64,000 nucleotides of DNA from Ascarosepion bandense (lineage: Eukaryota > Mollusca > Cephalopoda > Sepiida > Sepiidae), in the NCBI GenBank assembly GCA_037127315.1, contig JBBBDQ010001270.1:5729501-5793500 (forward strand). Reading direction: 5' to 3'. This document shows, one piece after another, positions 21,508 to 32,066 of this stretch. The notes under the pieces were generated by a model. It searched no databases. It had not been told where the DNA came from and saw only the letters and a list, made by a program, of their open reading frames with translations. Positions within the stretch are counted from its first letter, which is position 1. The number at the start of each line of letters is the position of its first letter. Made by a program: the position numbers and the translations under genes.

Positions 21508-21648
21508 GTTATTACAATGGTTTATAAAAGCATAATATCACCACACAAAAACTTTCATGTTTCAGAACAATAATGTTCTTCTTTAGGTAATATGGAAATT
21601 TTTGTTTAGTCATATTATGCCTTTATAAACCATTGTAATAAGAAAATT
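21502..21648 (-). ncRNA. Palindromic repeat with hammerhead-like centre
   Basis: The outer arms (ATTACAATGGTTTATAAAAG at about 21510 and TTTATAAACCATTGTAATA at about 21622) pair over about 50 bp. The centre on the minus strand (21586 to 21560) reads CTAAAGA, AGAAC-loop-GTTCT, GAAAC: a perfect five-pair stem II with one core change (CTGAAGA to CTAAAGA). The arms are an extended stem I in this reading. The arm sequence also follows the hammerhead-like motif at 33.13-33.18 kb, so these are one family. Confidence 0.6.
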
Positions 21649-21739
21649 GCAATGTTAAGCTCTATTTTATATCAAGCACTCTTTATAAAGTAACGGCTTG
21701 AACAGTGGGTTTTAATCTACCGCTTCTTTCACTTTTTTG

Positions 21740-21741
<2 letters not shown>

Positions 21742-21775
<34 letters not shown>
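21742..21775. repeat. (AT)n microsatellite
   Basis: About 17 AT units just left of the mariner derivative. Confidence 0.95.
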
Positions 21776-21779
<4 letters not shown>

Positions 21780-21781
21780 GT

Positions 21782-22077
21782 ACTTCTAATACAGATAGAA
21801 GCTTACTTACTGCTCCCTCATCCCCCTTACAACTGAGACCTTGCCCCTTCAGACTTTCACCTGTTTGGTTCCTTCAAAGCGTTCACGAGAGGCACGAAGT
21901 TTGAAAGTGACGATGAAGTCAAAAGTGCTGTGAGCGATTGGCTGAGACATCAGTCCAAATATTTTTACGCTGAGGGAATACGGAAGCTTTTTCACAGACA
22001 CAAAATGTGTGTGACACTGCTGGGAGACTACATTGAAAATTTAAAAAAAAAATTAAGCTTCTAACTGTATTAGAAGT
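21782..22077 (+). mobile_element. Mariner deletion derivative (296 bp)
   Basis: Terminal inverted repeats at 21782-21805 (ACTTCTAATACAGATAGAAG..) and 22054-22077 match at 23 of 24 positions. The interior is only the transposase C-terminus. The right TIR overlaps the stop codon, which is compact for a mariner. A clean TA duplication is not evident. It could be moved in trans if a full transposase with these ends exists. Confidence 0.85.
21840..22064 (+). pseudogene. Mariner transposase C-terminal fragment
   Basis: Open frame LAPSDFHLFGSFKAFTRGTK, FESDDEVKSAVSDWLRHQSK, YFYAEGIRKLFHRHKM, CVTLLGDYIEN, ending TAA at 22062. The Asp in APSDFHLF is the third catalytic residue of the mariner DD34D triad. 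The first two Asp and the DNA-binding domain are deleted. The frame itself is unbroken. Confidence 0.9.
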
Positions 22078-22279
22078 CTTTATACTGAAAACTCCACCTT
22101 ATTTAATTAATGACCCCCGTACATGTGTCAATATATTTGGAAGCAGATGATATATTATTTTTATATACCAACGCAATGTTAATATAACTAATGACAAAGT
22201 CCAAAATATTTTTGTGAAGGACGAAACGCGACATATACACACATATACACAAATCCACTTTCTTATTAATTTTATTTAT

Positions 22280-22713
<434 letters not shown>

Positions 22714-22860
22714 CGTTGGTGGCAGGGCTCGGAGTTTGAATTATGCAATAAGCAGGTGCATATTATAAACTGTTCTCTTGTTGTTTGTGGAAGTTAAATC
22801 TTACAATGTTTGGGTATTATTTTTCAATTTGCCAAGAGCATGATTTAAACAGACAAAAAT

Positions 22861-23163
22861 TCAGTCAGTTAAGTGCCATACCTGATACACGCTTTGGGCG
22901 ATAATGTCTCGAAAGAAACATGACTGACTAGGCAGAAGATTATCTCGCAGTAGGTTGCCATTGCTTTCTGCGGTAGACTGGTTGCCAGCTAAGGCTATAG
23001 AACCCAATCTGTCCTGTTAATCCATAACTAGAGGGAAAAGACTGATTAATACCTTTCTTAAGGGCATTTGCGCGTAAGTGAATGCAAGGAATTCAACTGG
23101 AATTCGAACTTGGCATCCCAATTTGTCGTTCCGATTCTATATCCACTGCACCACGACTCACAT
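22861..23163 (-). mobile_element. SINE-1, full length
   Basis: Reverse complement of the SINE-1 consensus from CAGTCAGTTAAGTGCCATAC to the head ATCCACTGCACCACGACTCA. The B box is GAATTCGAAC (plus-strand view). The terminal hairpin is slightly mutated (ATGTCTCGAAAGAAACATG). Confidence 0.93.
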
Positions 23164-23227
23164 TCATGACTATAAAATATTAAAAATGAAATTCTGTAAG
23201 TTGCAATAAAAGGGAAGTAATTCGTAA

Positions 23228-23256
23228 ATTCGTAAAAGAAAGAAAGAAAGGAATTG

Positions 23257-23295
<39 letters not shown>

Positions 23296-23320
23296 AATTG
23301 AGAAAGAAAGAAACAAACGC
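23228..23320. repeat. (GAAA)n microsatellite
   Basis: GAAA units interrupted twice by GGAATTGA/AATTGA. Confidence 0.93.
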
Positions 23321-23654
23321 ATATGGAAGTCTATGCTAATCCCGGTTTAAGCACTTGAATAAATATTTTTTATGGCAACAAGTGTTCATTAATTCCCTTT
23401 TTTATTAAGTAGATTTGGACTATTTATATGATTTAAGATGACAAGTTCTTCTAAAAGTAAGTTACATCTACCTCTTTTCCCATTATAAGATTTGGTTTTA
23501 CCGGCGATATTCCAGGAAATAATTGGGTTGCTGTAGTTTTTTTAATTTCCAATAATATATGGATAAAACATTTCTTTTGCTGTATTTACTATTATTTAAA
23601 TGCAACATATGGTTATTGAAACAATGTTTCCACTTATTAGCTTCGGACCACAGA
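23321..23654. other. Unassigned stretch
   Basis: A+T-rich; no gene recognised. Confidence 0.5.
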
Positions 23655-23715
23655 TTTATAATATACACCTGATGATTGCGTAGTGCATGAAACTCTGAGT
23701 CGTAGGATAATATTC
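23655..23715 (+). ncRNA. Hammerhead-ribozyme-like motif, most complete copy
   Basis: CTGATGA at 23669-23675, stem II TGC-GTAGT-GCA, GAAA at 23689-23692, then CTCTGAG and TC, so the triplet before the predicted cut is GTC (23699-23701). Stem III can form CT/AG plus the A15.1-U16.1 pair. Flanks AATAT (left) and ATATT (right) can pair in stem I across an internal loop. Short stem III is typical of hammerheads in Penelope-like elements and retrozymes. Activity is not proved. Confidence 0.65.
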
Positions 23716-23799
23716 ATATTTAATAATATTGTTAATAGCTCTGTTATACTACTACACCTGAATAATATTTTTAGATATGCGCGTATACTTGATTGTATA

Positions 23800-23800
<1 letters not shown>

Positions 23801-23852
<52 letters not shown>

Positions 23853-23861
23853 AGTCTGTTC

Positions 23862-23910
<49 letters not shown>

Positions 23911-23921
23911 ACAGTCTGTTC

Positions 23922-23992
<71 letters not shown>
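23801..23992. repeat. (CTAT)n-(AT)n array
   Basis: Three (CTAT)n blocks are separated by CAGTCTGTTC, then about 14 AT units. Confidence 0.95.
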
Positions 23993-23996
<4 letters not shown>

Positions 23997-24003
23997 TATA
24001 TAT

Positions 24004-24056
24004 AAGAACGAAAATCTAAGGGTGAGCCAACAACCTACCCTTAGATTTTCGTTCTT
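24004..24056. other. Perfect 20-bp hairpin
   Basis: AAGAACGAAAATCTAAGGGT at 24004-24023 and its exact inverse at 24037-24056, with a 13-nt loop. It follows an (AT)n tract directly. Could be a palindromic repeat end; no family recognised. Confidence 0.75.
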
Positions 24057-24318
24057 GTTTGCTCTACTTTCGCGTTGGGTACTGCTTGTACTTTGCTTTC
24101 GTATTGAGCTCTTTATTGTTAAGGTTTCGTCTTGGGGTTTTTTCTTTCTCACGAATGCTTGACTTGTTGTTCAAGTATTTCGTTTGTTGCTTTTTTTCTT
24201 CCCCTTCTTTTCCCTCTGGGTTAGTTCCCGGTGGGTTTCAAGACGTTCTTAGTTGTAGTTTAATTATTGATAATCTTGACAGAATTAATTTTGTCGATAT
24301 TGGTATTAGAACTATAAT

Positions 24319-24368
<50 letters not shown>

Positions 24369-24640
24369 GGTTTATCATTTAATTGATTGATGTTATCTTC
24401 AGCATACTCACTCTAGAGTTTCATAGACTAAACTTTCGAACATTTTTTACGAATCAAATTCAATCGTGACCTCATGTGTGACCCGTAAATATGAGCCAGC
24501 GTTAAAGATGTTGAAGAAATGGTTTGCTCTTTGTGCTGCTTAAAAATTTACCTGATATTTCTCTCACTATTTATTTTTATAAGAGGCGGATTGGACCAAA
24601 AATGTAACATCATTACTTTTCACTTTCCTACCTTAACATA
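24057..24640. other. Mostly unassigned; (AT)n at 24320-24364
   Basis: Apart from about 22 AT units at 24320-24364, no gene or known repeat is seen. Confidence 0.6.
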
Positions 24641-24790
24641 CACTACCGGCCATAATTATTAGGCCACCCCACTGTTTTATAAGAAAAATGTATTTCATAA
24701 TATTTTTTAGTATTTATTGCCAAGTAAATAATCTAATTAAAACTTATTTATAAATGGAACTTTGTGTGTGTCTGTGTGTGTGTGTGTGTG

Positions 24791-24846
<56 letters not shown>

Positions 24847-25177
24847 TGTGTGTGTGTGGTGTATGTGTGTGGTGTGTGTGTGTGTATGTGTGTGTCTGGT
24901 GTGTGTGTGTGTATCCGTTACCTATAGACTCCGAAACGGCTGAACCGATTTTCTTGAAAATTTACACATTTGTACTATAAGCGTCTGCGAGTGTTCTTAG
25001 CTAGGTTTTGTGTCGAGGTACCCCCGATAAATATCGAAAATCTATAACCGAAAAAATCGGGTTATAGACGGAATGGTCCGATTTTAATCAAATTTGATAC
25101 ACTCATAGACAAAGACATAAAAAACGATATTCAGAAGTTTCGAGGTTGTAGTTCTTACAATAGTGCAGAAAATCGAT

Positions 25178-25223
<46 letters not shown>

Positions 25224-25957
25224 GCAAGATGTTTGTGTGTGTGTGTCTGTTTATCTGCCTGTATATCTGCATTTTTTCAGCCCTTTTATTTTAGTTTTTG
25301 CTTCGGGTTTGGCTCTAAGTAGGTATAATTGTAGTTCTTAGTCTCAACGATAATACCATTTACTCAGAGGACTTATTTTGCCTTCAAAATTCAGTCTATG
25401 ACGAAAAAAACTTATTTGATATCGATACCAGGAAATCAAAATTTGACTTACATCCATTCATTTTTCTTTCAGTCTACGGTTTCGCTTTAACTGGAAACAA
25501 CTATTGTTTTTTAGTCTTTCGTGCCAACGTCCAAAGAGTCTGAGCTCCAGGACCATGGATTAGTTTTAAAACTTTCATTACACCCGAGCAACGCCGGGCT
25601 ATACTGCTAGTTATAATATAAAATTGATACTCTTTTTATATACACATAATAATTTCTTACATGAAAATAGAATGGTTCTTTTGTAAATACTGCACAATAT
25701 TATGTGCATCAAATGAATTTCTAAATATTTGATAATTACCTATATGGCAGTTTCATCCATGAAAAAAATTTTAAGGTTATTCGGATGAGTTCATCTTTCC
25801 TTTCTTGCTTTGTAAAAATTTGCAAAATAATATTACCAAAAAAAACATTCTGTTTTCATTTAGAATCATCCACTTGGCAATAAATACTAAAAATAGTATG
25901 AAATACATTATTTCTTTTAAAAAAACTGGGGTGGCCTTATAATTATTGCCGGTAGTG
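24641..25957. mobile_element. Tc1-like non-autonomous element with 85-bp TIRs
   Basis: The left end CACTACCGGCCATAATTATT (24641) and right end (25957, reverse) agree for about 85 bp (24641-24724 and 25872-25957) with several mismatches. Both are flanked by TA (24639-24640 and 25958-25959). CACTACCGG ends and TA duplication are typical of the Tc1/mariner superfamily. No transposase is left. A Helitron sits inside; without it the element is about 440 bp. Confidence 0.88.
24732..25610 (+). mobile_element. Helitron, non-autonomous (copy H1)
   Basis: Begins TC after an A (24731) and ends GCTAG before a T (25611), the Helitron A|TC...CTRR|T arrangement. The 5' region has (GT)n, then GACTCCGAAACGGCTGAACC, a box known from Helitron 5' ends in other animals. 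The 3' end has CCCGAGCAACGCCGGG as subterminal hairpin. An (AT)n tract lies at 25181-25220. No Rep/helicase coding. Nested in the Tc1-like element. Confidence 0.85.
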
Positions 25958-26533
25958 TAGTTGAAAAGCGTTTACACGCTCTTGTGAGGAATGGTTAATT
26001 TTTACGCTACAACTTCTTTGCCCACAAGTGCAAGGTTACAAACCTATCTCACCGTCCATTGCCAATGGTTAGACAGGCTCTTCTTTTTAATTCCATCATA
26101 TTTACAACTAATCCTCACAAAGCAATTCCAACAGATTCGAATAACCCACATTTCCTCCGTCTTCCATTTATAAGGAAAAAAAGATCCAGTCAGACTTTCT
26201 TCTGAAAACTTTATCGAATCAATTGCTACGTCTACTACAATTAGTGTTCATTGTGCCGTAAAAGTTCACTTACTAACAAAAAGACAAGCCCCAATGAGTG
26301 AGGGCATCTTTACGAAACTTCGAAGTCGTCATGAACCTGCTCAGTTAAAGTGACAAATTCTTATATATCGAGCAATTCAAAATAAAAACCTGCTAACCCT
26401 ATATTGTTAAATATAAAAGACAATGAATGTCTATTATGCTTAATCATGATCCGTTCTAAACATCGTATTTTGGCTTTTAATTTCAGATGAAAAGACAACA
26501 TTTGGATATTTTTTTATTAAGTTGGGTCTAAGC

Positions 26534-26559
26534 TTTCGGCTCATACGAGCCATCTTCAG
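26534..26559 (-). ncRNA. Hammerhead-ribozyme-like motif
   Basis: The minus strand reads CTGAAGA, T, GGCTC-GTAT-GAGCC, GAAA. The core is intact and stem II is a perfect five-pair GC-rich hairpin. GCTTAGACC follows, without a clear NUH triplet. Confidence 0.58.
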
Positions 26560-26654
26560 AGAGGTTACAGAAAGGTTAACATAAAAATATCCACCATCAA
26601 AGACGATTTTATCTTGTGTTGACATAAAACTTTGCTAAGCAACGATAACAGTTA

Positions 26655-27268
26655 CCAACCCGTGTATTGAATATTGCTGCCGTATCTGGTCGGGTGCCCC
26701 TGCTGCTCTCCTTGGGCTTCTTGACAAAATACAAAGGAGGATCTGTAACGCGGTTGATACTGACTTGGCAGACCGGCTGCAACCACTCTCTCACCAGCGT
26801 GATGTGGCTTCCCTGTGCCTCTTCTACAAGAACTTTCATGGCTTCTGCTCCGATGAGCTGAGATCACTGGTGCCGCCTAAGCACGAATTTACACGAGATA
26901 CTAGATAAGCAACTAGGTCCCACCCTTTTACAGTTAAACAAATAAGATGTAACCGTAAATTCTACTCCAACACCTTCTTTTCCCGCGCTTCCCGCTTGTA
27001 GAACTCCCTTCCACAAGTCTGCTTTCCCGACAGCTACAATCTCCAGGTGTTTAAATGTAGGGTCAATAGACACCTCCTATCACACTAACTCCCAATTATT
27101 CTCAGAACACTCTCATCTACCCAACCCTCATTCTCGATATCCTTACCCGCCTATCACCCACCCTCTGACATTTCCTATATTTAATCATCCTTTCTCCACT
27201 CTATGTAGCCCCCTGCGCAGTAGTGGTAGTGACATGCCTTGCTCGGGGTGAAACGCTTATAAGAAAAA
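26655..27268 (+). pseudogene. LINE-A 3' fragment (subfamily 2)
   Basis: Encodes NPCIEYCCRIWSGAPAALL, DKIQRRICNAVDTDLADRLQ, LSHQRDVASLCLFYKNFHG, SDELRSLVPPKHEFTRDTR-stop, CNRKFYSNTFFSRASRL-stop, YNLQVFKCRVNRHLL. The 3' UTR matches the minus copy at 4.3-4.6 kb and ends GCTCGGGGTGAAACGCTT with an A-tail. Confidence 0.9.
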
Positions 27269-27569
27269 AAAAAATTGCAAACGCAGTTCGTAAATTTGTA
27301 ATGCGGTTCTATGACGTTACACTACGCGAGAGCCCGAAATGTTAACAGAACCATATATTTAAATGCAATGTAATTTGTTATGACCAGATTTATAAGTGAT
27401 TTTATTAAGTGTGAGTTGTTTTGATTTAATGTAGATGGCCTCCAATATCTGAAGGTACTTTTTACTGTTTGTATGAGTGAGTATTAGTGTATTGTTGACT
27501 AAAATCTGTCTGATATTACCTACATGGCTATGTTTTTCTAAGAAAATTTTGGAGAATTTTTGTTTTTAT
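27269..27569. other. Unassigned interior of the inverted-arm element
   Basis: A+T-rich; no coding or known motif. Confidence 0.5.
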
Positions 27570-27813
27570 TTTCACCTGAAATTAAAGCCAAAATACGATG
27601 TTTAGAACGGCTCATGATTAAGCATAATAGACATTCATTTCTCTTATATTTAACAATATATATAAAGGAAAATTCAACACGTCATTTTTCTTTATAAATA
27701 TCATATTGCTCCACAATAACATCCATGGAGCTCTATATATAAATATAACACTTAATATTTTATATTAAGTTTATCTTGCTGGATTATCCTTGCCGTTTAC
27801 GGATTGGACATTT

Positions 27814-27819
<6 letters not shown>

Positions 27820-27844
<25 letters not shown>

Positions 27845-27859
27845 TACAATACAGTATCA

Positions 27860-27906
<47 letters not shown>

Positions 27907-27935
27907 TATGTACTGATACTTTATTGTAATATAAT
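27820..27935. repeat. (AT)n tracts forming the loop of a palindrome
   Basis: ATTACAATACAGTATCAG at about 27843 is mirrored by CTGATACTTTATTGTAAT at about 27914; about 22 AT units lie between. Confidence 0.8.
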
Positions 27936-27957
27936 ATGTTATAATATATATATATTT

Positions 27958-28350
27958 AGAAAATGAGGACAAAACTGGAAGCGGCCGAAATGTGGTTCTA
28001 CAGAAGGATGCTACGGATATCGTGGACTGGGCATGAAAGCAACGAGAAGGTGTTGGAAAGAATGGCAACAAAAAGGAAATTGATGCTGAGCATCAGGAAG
28101 AGACAACTGAAGTTCCTGGGACATGCAATGAGGAAAGAGAGCCTGGAGAACCTGATACTGACTGGACAGATAGAAGGAAGGAGAGACAGAGGAAGGCAGC
28201 GGATAACATATTTGCAGGGCTTGATCAGGTGGATGACGGAACGGGGGTTGCCAGGAGCAACATTGCTCAAACATACTAAGAGCCACAAGGGATAGAGAGA
28301 CGTGGAGAACCATGATCGCCTATGCCCTGAAGGTACAGGGCACATAGAAG
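27958..28350 (+). pseudogene. LINE-B C-terminal fragment
   Basis: Open frame KMRTKLEAAEMWFYRRMLRI, SWTGHESNEKVLERMATKRK, SIRKRQLKFLGHAMRKESLE, NLILTGQIEGRRDRGRQRIT, YLQGLIRWMTERGLPGAT, shifted near the end. Ends GGGCACATAGAAGAAGAAG, the element's GAA-type 3' tail. About 3 percent from the 43.7 kb copy by eye, so young. Confidence 0.92.
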
Positions 28351-28552
28351 AAGAAGTCATCTTTGGCAACACATTGACACATTCTTTTGTATGAGTTCCC
28401 AGACACAATTCTTTTAAAATATCATACCCTCCCATCTCACTTTATTCATCTAATTTGTTGGGTTTTTAAAAAATTTTATTTTAATTTTATTTTTTAATTC
28501 TCCTTGTCTATACATATATATATAACCAAGAAAATTAACCACATTTTACTGC

Positions 28553-28576
28553 CTGATGATGATTAAACACCGAAAC
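28553..28576 (+). ncRNA. Hammerhead-like motif (weak stem II)
   Basis: CTGATGA at 28553-28559 and GAAAC at 28572-28576 are intact, but the 12 bases between (TGATTAAACACC) give at most a two-pair stem II. Confidence 0.4.
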
Positions 28577-28605
28577 TTTATAGATGTTAAAGTGCAGTAT
28601 GCTGC

Positions 28606-28607
<2 letters not shown>

Positions 28608-28648
<41 letters not shown>
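28608..28648. repeat. (TAA)n flanking LINE-C, left
   Basis: About 13 TAA units directly upstream of LINE-C coding sequence. Confidence 0.95.
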
Positions 28649-28652
<4 letters not shown>

Positions 28653-30237
28653 TTTGAATAAATGTGCTAAAGCTACAGTTTTACGTGGATCACTACAACA
28701 AACATCCTCAATTAGCCTAGACCCTGCTGTAACAATAAAAGAATTAAAGCCAGACGAAGCTTATAAATACTTAGGTGTAAATGAGAGTGAAAAAATTCAC
28801 CATAAAAAATGAAATAAATAGTGCGTAAAGAGTACTATAGAAGGCTACGAATGATATTAAAAACTGAATTAAATTCACAGAACAGAGTTATGGCCATTAA
28901 TAGCCTTGCAATCCCAGTTGTCCAATATAGCTTTAACATCTTAAACTGGACTCTAAACGACATCAGGCGAATGGATGCTAAAACAAGAAAGCTTCTTTCT
29001 AAGCATAAGATGCATCATCCAAAGGCTGATGTAAACCGTCTATACATACCCCGTAAAGAAGGTGGAACAGGTCTTATTCAGCTAGAATTGTCATACAAGA
29101 CAACAACTATTGGTTTACTAACATACATAGAAACAACAAAGGACTGGATGATACAATTAGTCAAGCAACATGAAGAAAGAAAAAATATTCAATAATAAAA
29201 GATGGCAGTAAAAGGAAACAAGACTTACATTTAGTAGATTCTGTAGAAAAGCGAAACAGAAGCCAAAAACCAACTATTGCGGCAAAAAATATGAAAATGA
29301 AAGCCAAAGATAAAGCTCTTGAACAAATGAAACAGCGCTGGCAAGACAAACCTCTGCATGGCCAATATCCAGTACGTGCCAATAAATCCAATGTTGATAA
29401 AGTTAATACTCATCGATGGTTACGTGCATCTGGATTAAAGTTTGAAACTGAAGGCTTGATTCTTGCAGCGCAAGATCAAAGTCTTTTCACTGGAAACTTT
29501 CAGGCAAATATTATACATAATAATGTGGATCCAAAATGCAGGTTCTGTGAAAAACACCAAGAAACAATAGACCATCTAATCTCAGGTTGTTCTGTACTTG
29601 CCCCAAATGAATATAAAAATCGTTACGATAGAGTGGGGCAATATTTACATTGTGCAATGTGCAAACACAGTGAAAAAATCTGTAAACAAACACTGGTATG
29701 AACATCACCCAGCACCGGTTACAGAAATAGAAGATGTCACCATTCTATGGGATTACACCATCTACACAGACACAAAAATTGAAGCAAACAGGCTGGACAT
29801 TATTGTTAAAAACCAGAAAAAAAACTTGCCTATTAATTGATATGGCTTGTCAATCGGGTTGTAACATAGCAACCAAGGAATTCGAAAAACTGTCAAAATA
29901 TAAAGACCTGGAAGTTGAAATAGAAAAAAATGTGGAAATTGAAAACAAGAGTCGTGCCAGTGGTAGTAGGTGCACTTGGAATGATAAAAATGGAACAAAA
30001 CAACACATTGAAAGAATCCCTGGAAACCCGAGCTTAAGATATATACAAAAAATTGTCTTATTAAGTACAGCCCACACACCAAGGAAAACTTTGTCTATAT
30101 AACGGTAGGGATGATAGGGGAGATAGAAAAAAACATGAAATGGTGCCATAACAACAGGCCACGACATGCCTTAGGTCTTCCCGCAGACTTGGTTGATAGT
30201 GCGACCAAAGCAGAAATCGAAATATGATGAGAAATGA
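28649..30237 (+). pseudogene. LINE-C: R2/R4-like RT with restriction-like endonuclease
   Basis: In order: ELKPDEAYKYLGVNESEK (RT thumb), ELNSQNRVMAINSLAIPVVQ, YSFNILNWTLNDIRRMDAKT, HHPKADVNRLYIPRKEGGTG, RWQDKPLHGQYPVRAN, a zinc-binding CRFCEKHQETIDHLISGC, then ILWDYTIYTDTKIEANRLDI and KTCLLIDMACQSGCNIATKE, which fit the PD-(D/E)xK restriction-like endonuclease seen in R2, R4/Dong and NeSL LINEs. Frameshifts near 28810, 29195, 29700 and 29820 break it; 5' truncated after most of the RT. The 3' UTR runs to 30237 and ends at (TAA)n. Confidence 0.9.
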
Positions 30238-30238
30238 C

Positions 30239-30272
<34 letters not shown>

Positions 30273-30287
30273 CAACAACAACAACAA
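30238..30287. repeat. (TAA)n-(CAA)n flanking LINE-C, right
   Basis: About 11 TAA and 6 CAA units immediately after the LINE-C 3' UTR. Confidence 0.95.
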
Positions 30288-30356
30288 CTATATTCTCTAC
30301 TTACACTTTTTAAAAGTAAATATTTAACTGTGGAATATATTTCCATTAGTATCAGC

Positions 30357-30358
30357 TA

Positions 30359-30401
<43 letters not shown>
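30357..30401. repeat. (CTAT)n microsatellite
   Basis: About 11 CTAT units. Confidence 0.95.
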
Positions 30402-31197
30402 ATAAATATGCGAGAGAAGTAAATATTGAAGGTGTGAAAAAAAAAAGATGAGAGAGGAAAAATTGTGTCTGTGTAAAAGTAGAAATAATTAAAATTTCGT
30501 AGTGGTTGGATTAAAAGATGGGAATCGGGAAGCCGGTTCCGTCTTGCTGGAAACGAAGCGATCCGTGAAGCGTTCACTCACTCATTTGCATAACTGATTT
30601 GCATAATTAATCTGCATAATATTGTCGGCCTTTGTTTGGCAATCCTTTGATTATCGATTCACGTAATTATCGCTGAAAACTAATTGGAATTGGTTTATTG
30701 ATGTTTTGATGTCCGTGGGTTGAGGCGGTTTTCACTAGATTTGTTAAGATTCTTGTGCGTCAGAAAAGAAAGAACATTTTTTTTTTCCAAGAACAAAGGT
30801 TGTTATAAAGCGGGGTCGAGAAATGAAGGGCGTTTCTATTTGATAGAGTTTTTGAATTTTCAAATTAGAATAATTCATTAAGTTTCTTTAATCGCCTGAA
30901 ATGATAATAATTATATGCTTTATAAACTCCGTATTTTTTTTTTTTTAATTGTTTTTGTTATTAGAGTTTCGGGTTGTGGTTTTCATCTAAAGAGAGATTG
31001 TGTAGTTTTCGCATAGAAGGAAAGGAAAGATAAAAGAAAAATTATGGAAAAGGAAAGAAAGATAAGAGCACGAAGAAATAGAAAGAAAGAAAAGAAAAAG
31101 AAAAAAAAAACCTGAAGTTATCTAGAAAAGAAAGAGGCGAGGAAAAAAAAACGGAAAGATAAATAAAAGTGAATTTAACAAGTGTGAATCAATGTGG
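30402..31197. other. Unassigned stretch, purine-rich right half
   Basis: TTTGCATAA repeats at about 30586-30620 and a GAAAG-rich stretch at 31010-31160. No gene recognised. Confidence 0.5.
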
Positions 31198-31507
31198 ATG
31201 TGCGTTGTAGTGCAGTGGATATCGATTCAGAACGACAAATCGGGGAGCTGAGTTCGAACTCCAGTTGAATTCCTGGCATTCACTTACGCACAAATACCCT
31301 TGGGAAAGGTATTAATCCGTCTCTTCCTTCCAGTTATAGGTTAAATAATGGGACAGATTTTGTTCTATGGCTTTGGCTGGCAACCAGTCTACCGCAGAAA
31401 GCAATAGCAACCTACTGCGGGATAATCTTCTGCCCAGTCAGTCATGTCTCTTTCGAGACATGATCGCTAAAAGCGTGTATCACGTATGCCACTTAACTGA
31501 CTGACTG
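31198..31507 (+). mobile_element. SINE-1, full length
   Basis: Head TGTGCGTTGTAGTGCAGTGG, B box GAGTTCGAACTCCAG, body and perfect terminal hairpin at about 31443-31462; ends ACTTAACTGACTGACTG. Confidence 0.95.
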
Positions 31508-31551
31508 TATATAATAGTTGGAATCATGATTAAGGCTTCTACTGGTCATAA

Positions 31552-31603
31552 AGTGGGGTATCGGTCTTCTATTGTTATTAAGTAATAAACTGATACCCCA
31601 CTA
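31552..31603. other. Short hairpin between two SINE-1 copies
   Basis: GTGGGGTATCGGT and ACTGATACCCCAC can pair over about 13 bases with a 25-nt A+T-rich loop. Confidence 0.6.
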
Positions 31604-31625
31604 ATTACTACTTAATAATATAATA

Positions 31626-31804
31626 CATCTCTTTCTCCTTTAAATACAAGTCAAATAATTCGACAGATTGGGTTCTATAGCCTTGGTCGGCAACCAGTCT
31701 ACCTCAGAAATCAATGGCAACCAACTGCAGGATAATCTTCTGCCCAGTCAGTCATGTCTCTTTCGAGACATGATCGCTTAAAGCGTGTGTCACGTATGGC
31801 ACTT
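31626..31804 (+). mobile_element. SINE-1 3' fragment
   Basis: From ATCTCTTTCTCC through CAACCAGTCTACCTCAGAAA to CACGTATGGCACTT with a perfect terminal hairpin. Head and B box missing. Confidence 0.92.
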
Positions 31805-32066
31805 TAAAAAAAGAAAGAATGAATTACAAAACAAAGAAAGAAAATAGAAAGTTACAAGGTCTATAAAATTAAACAAACAAAGAAAAAGAGTGTTGAAGAG
31901 TGGCAAAAAAGAGGACGAAAATAAAGAAAGAGTGAAGAGTGGGGCAGAAAAAACGAGGAAAAATGCGTGATAGAGAGGAGGATATTAAAAGATGAAAATA
32001 AAGAAATGATGATGAAGTGTTGGCAAACAAAAGCAAACAAGAGCAAAATAAGAAAGGATAGAACTA
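31805..32066. other. Purine-rich unassigned stretch
   Basis: GAAAGA-, GAGG- and AAACAAG-rich; no coding evidence. Confidence 0.55.

Larger units (their letters stand above)
26401..27659. mobile_element. Element with ~90-bp inverted arms, hit by LINE-A
   Basis: 26401-26493 and 27570-27659 are inverted copies; both include TTCTAAACATCGTATTTTGG and TCTATTATGCTTAATCATGA. Inside are a hammerhead-like motif (26534) and a LINE-A copy (26655-27268). Class uncertain: palindromic Penelope-type repeat or DNA element. Confidence 0.72.
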
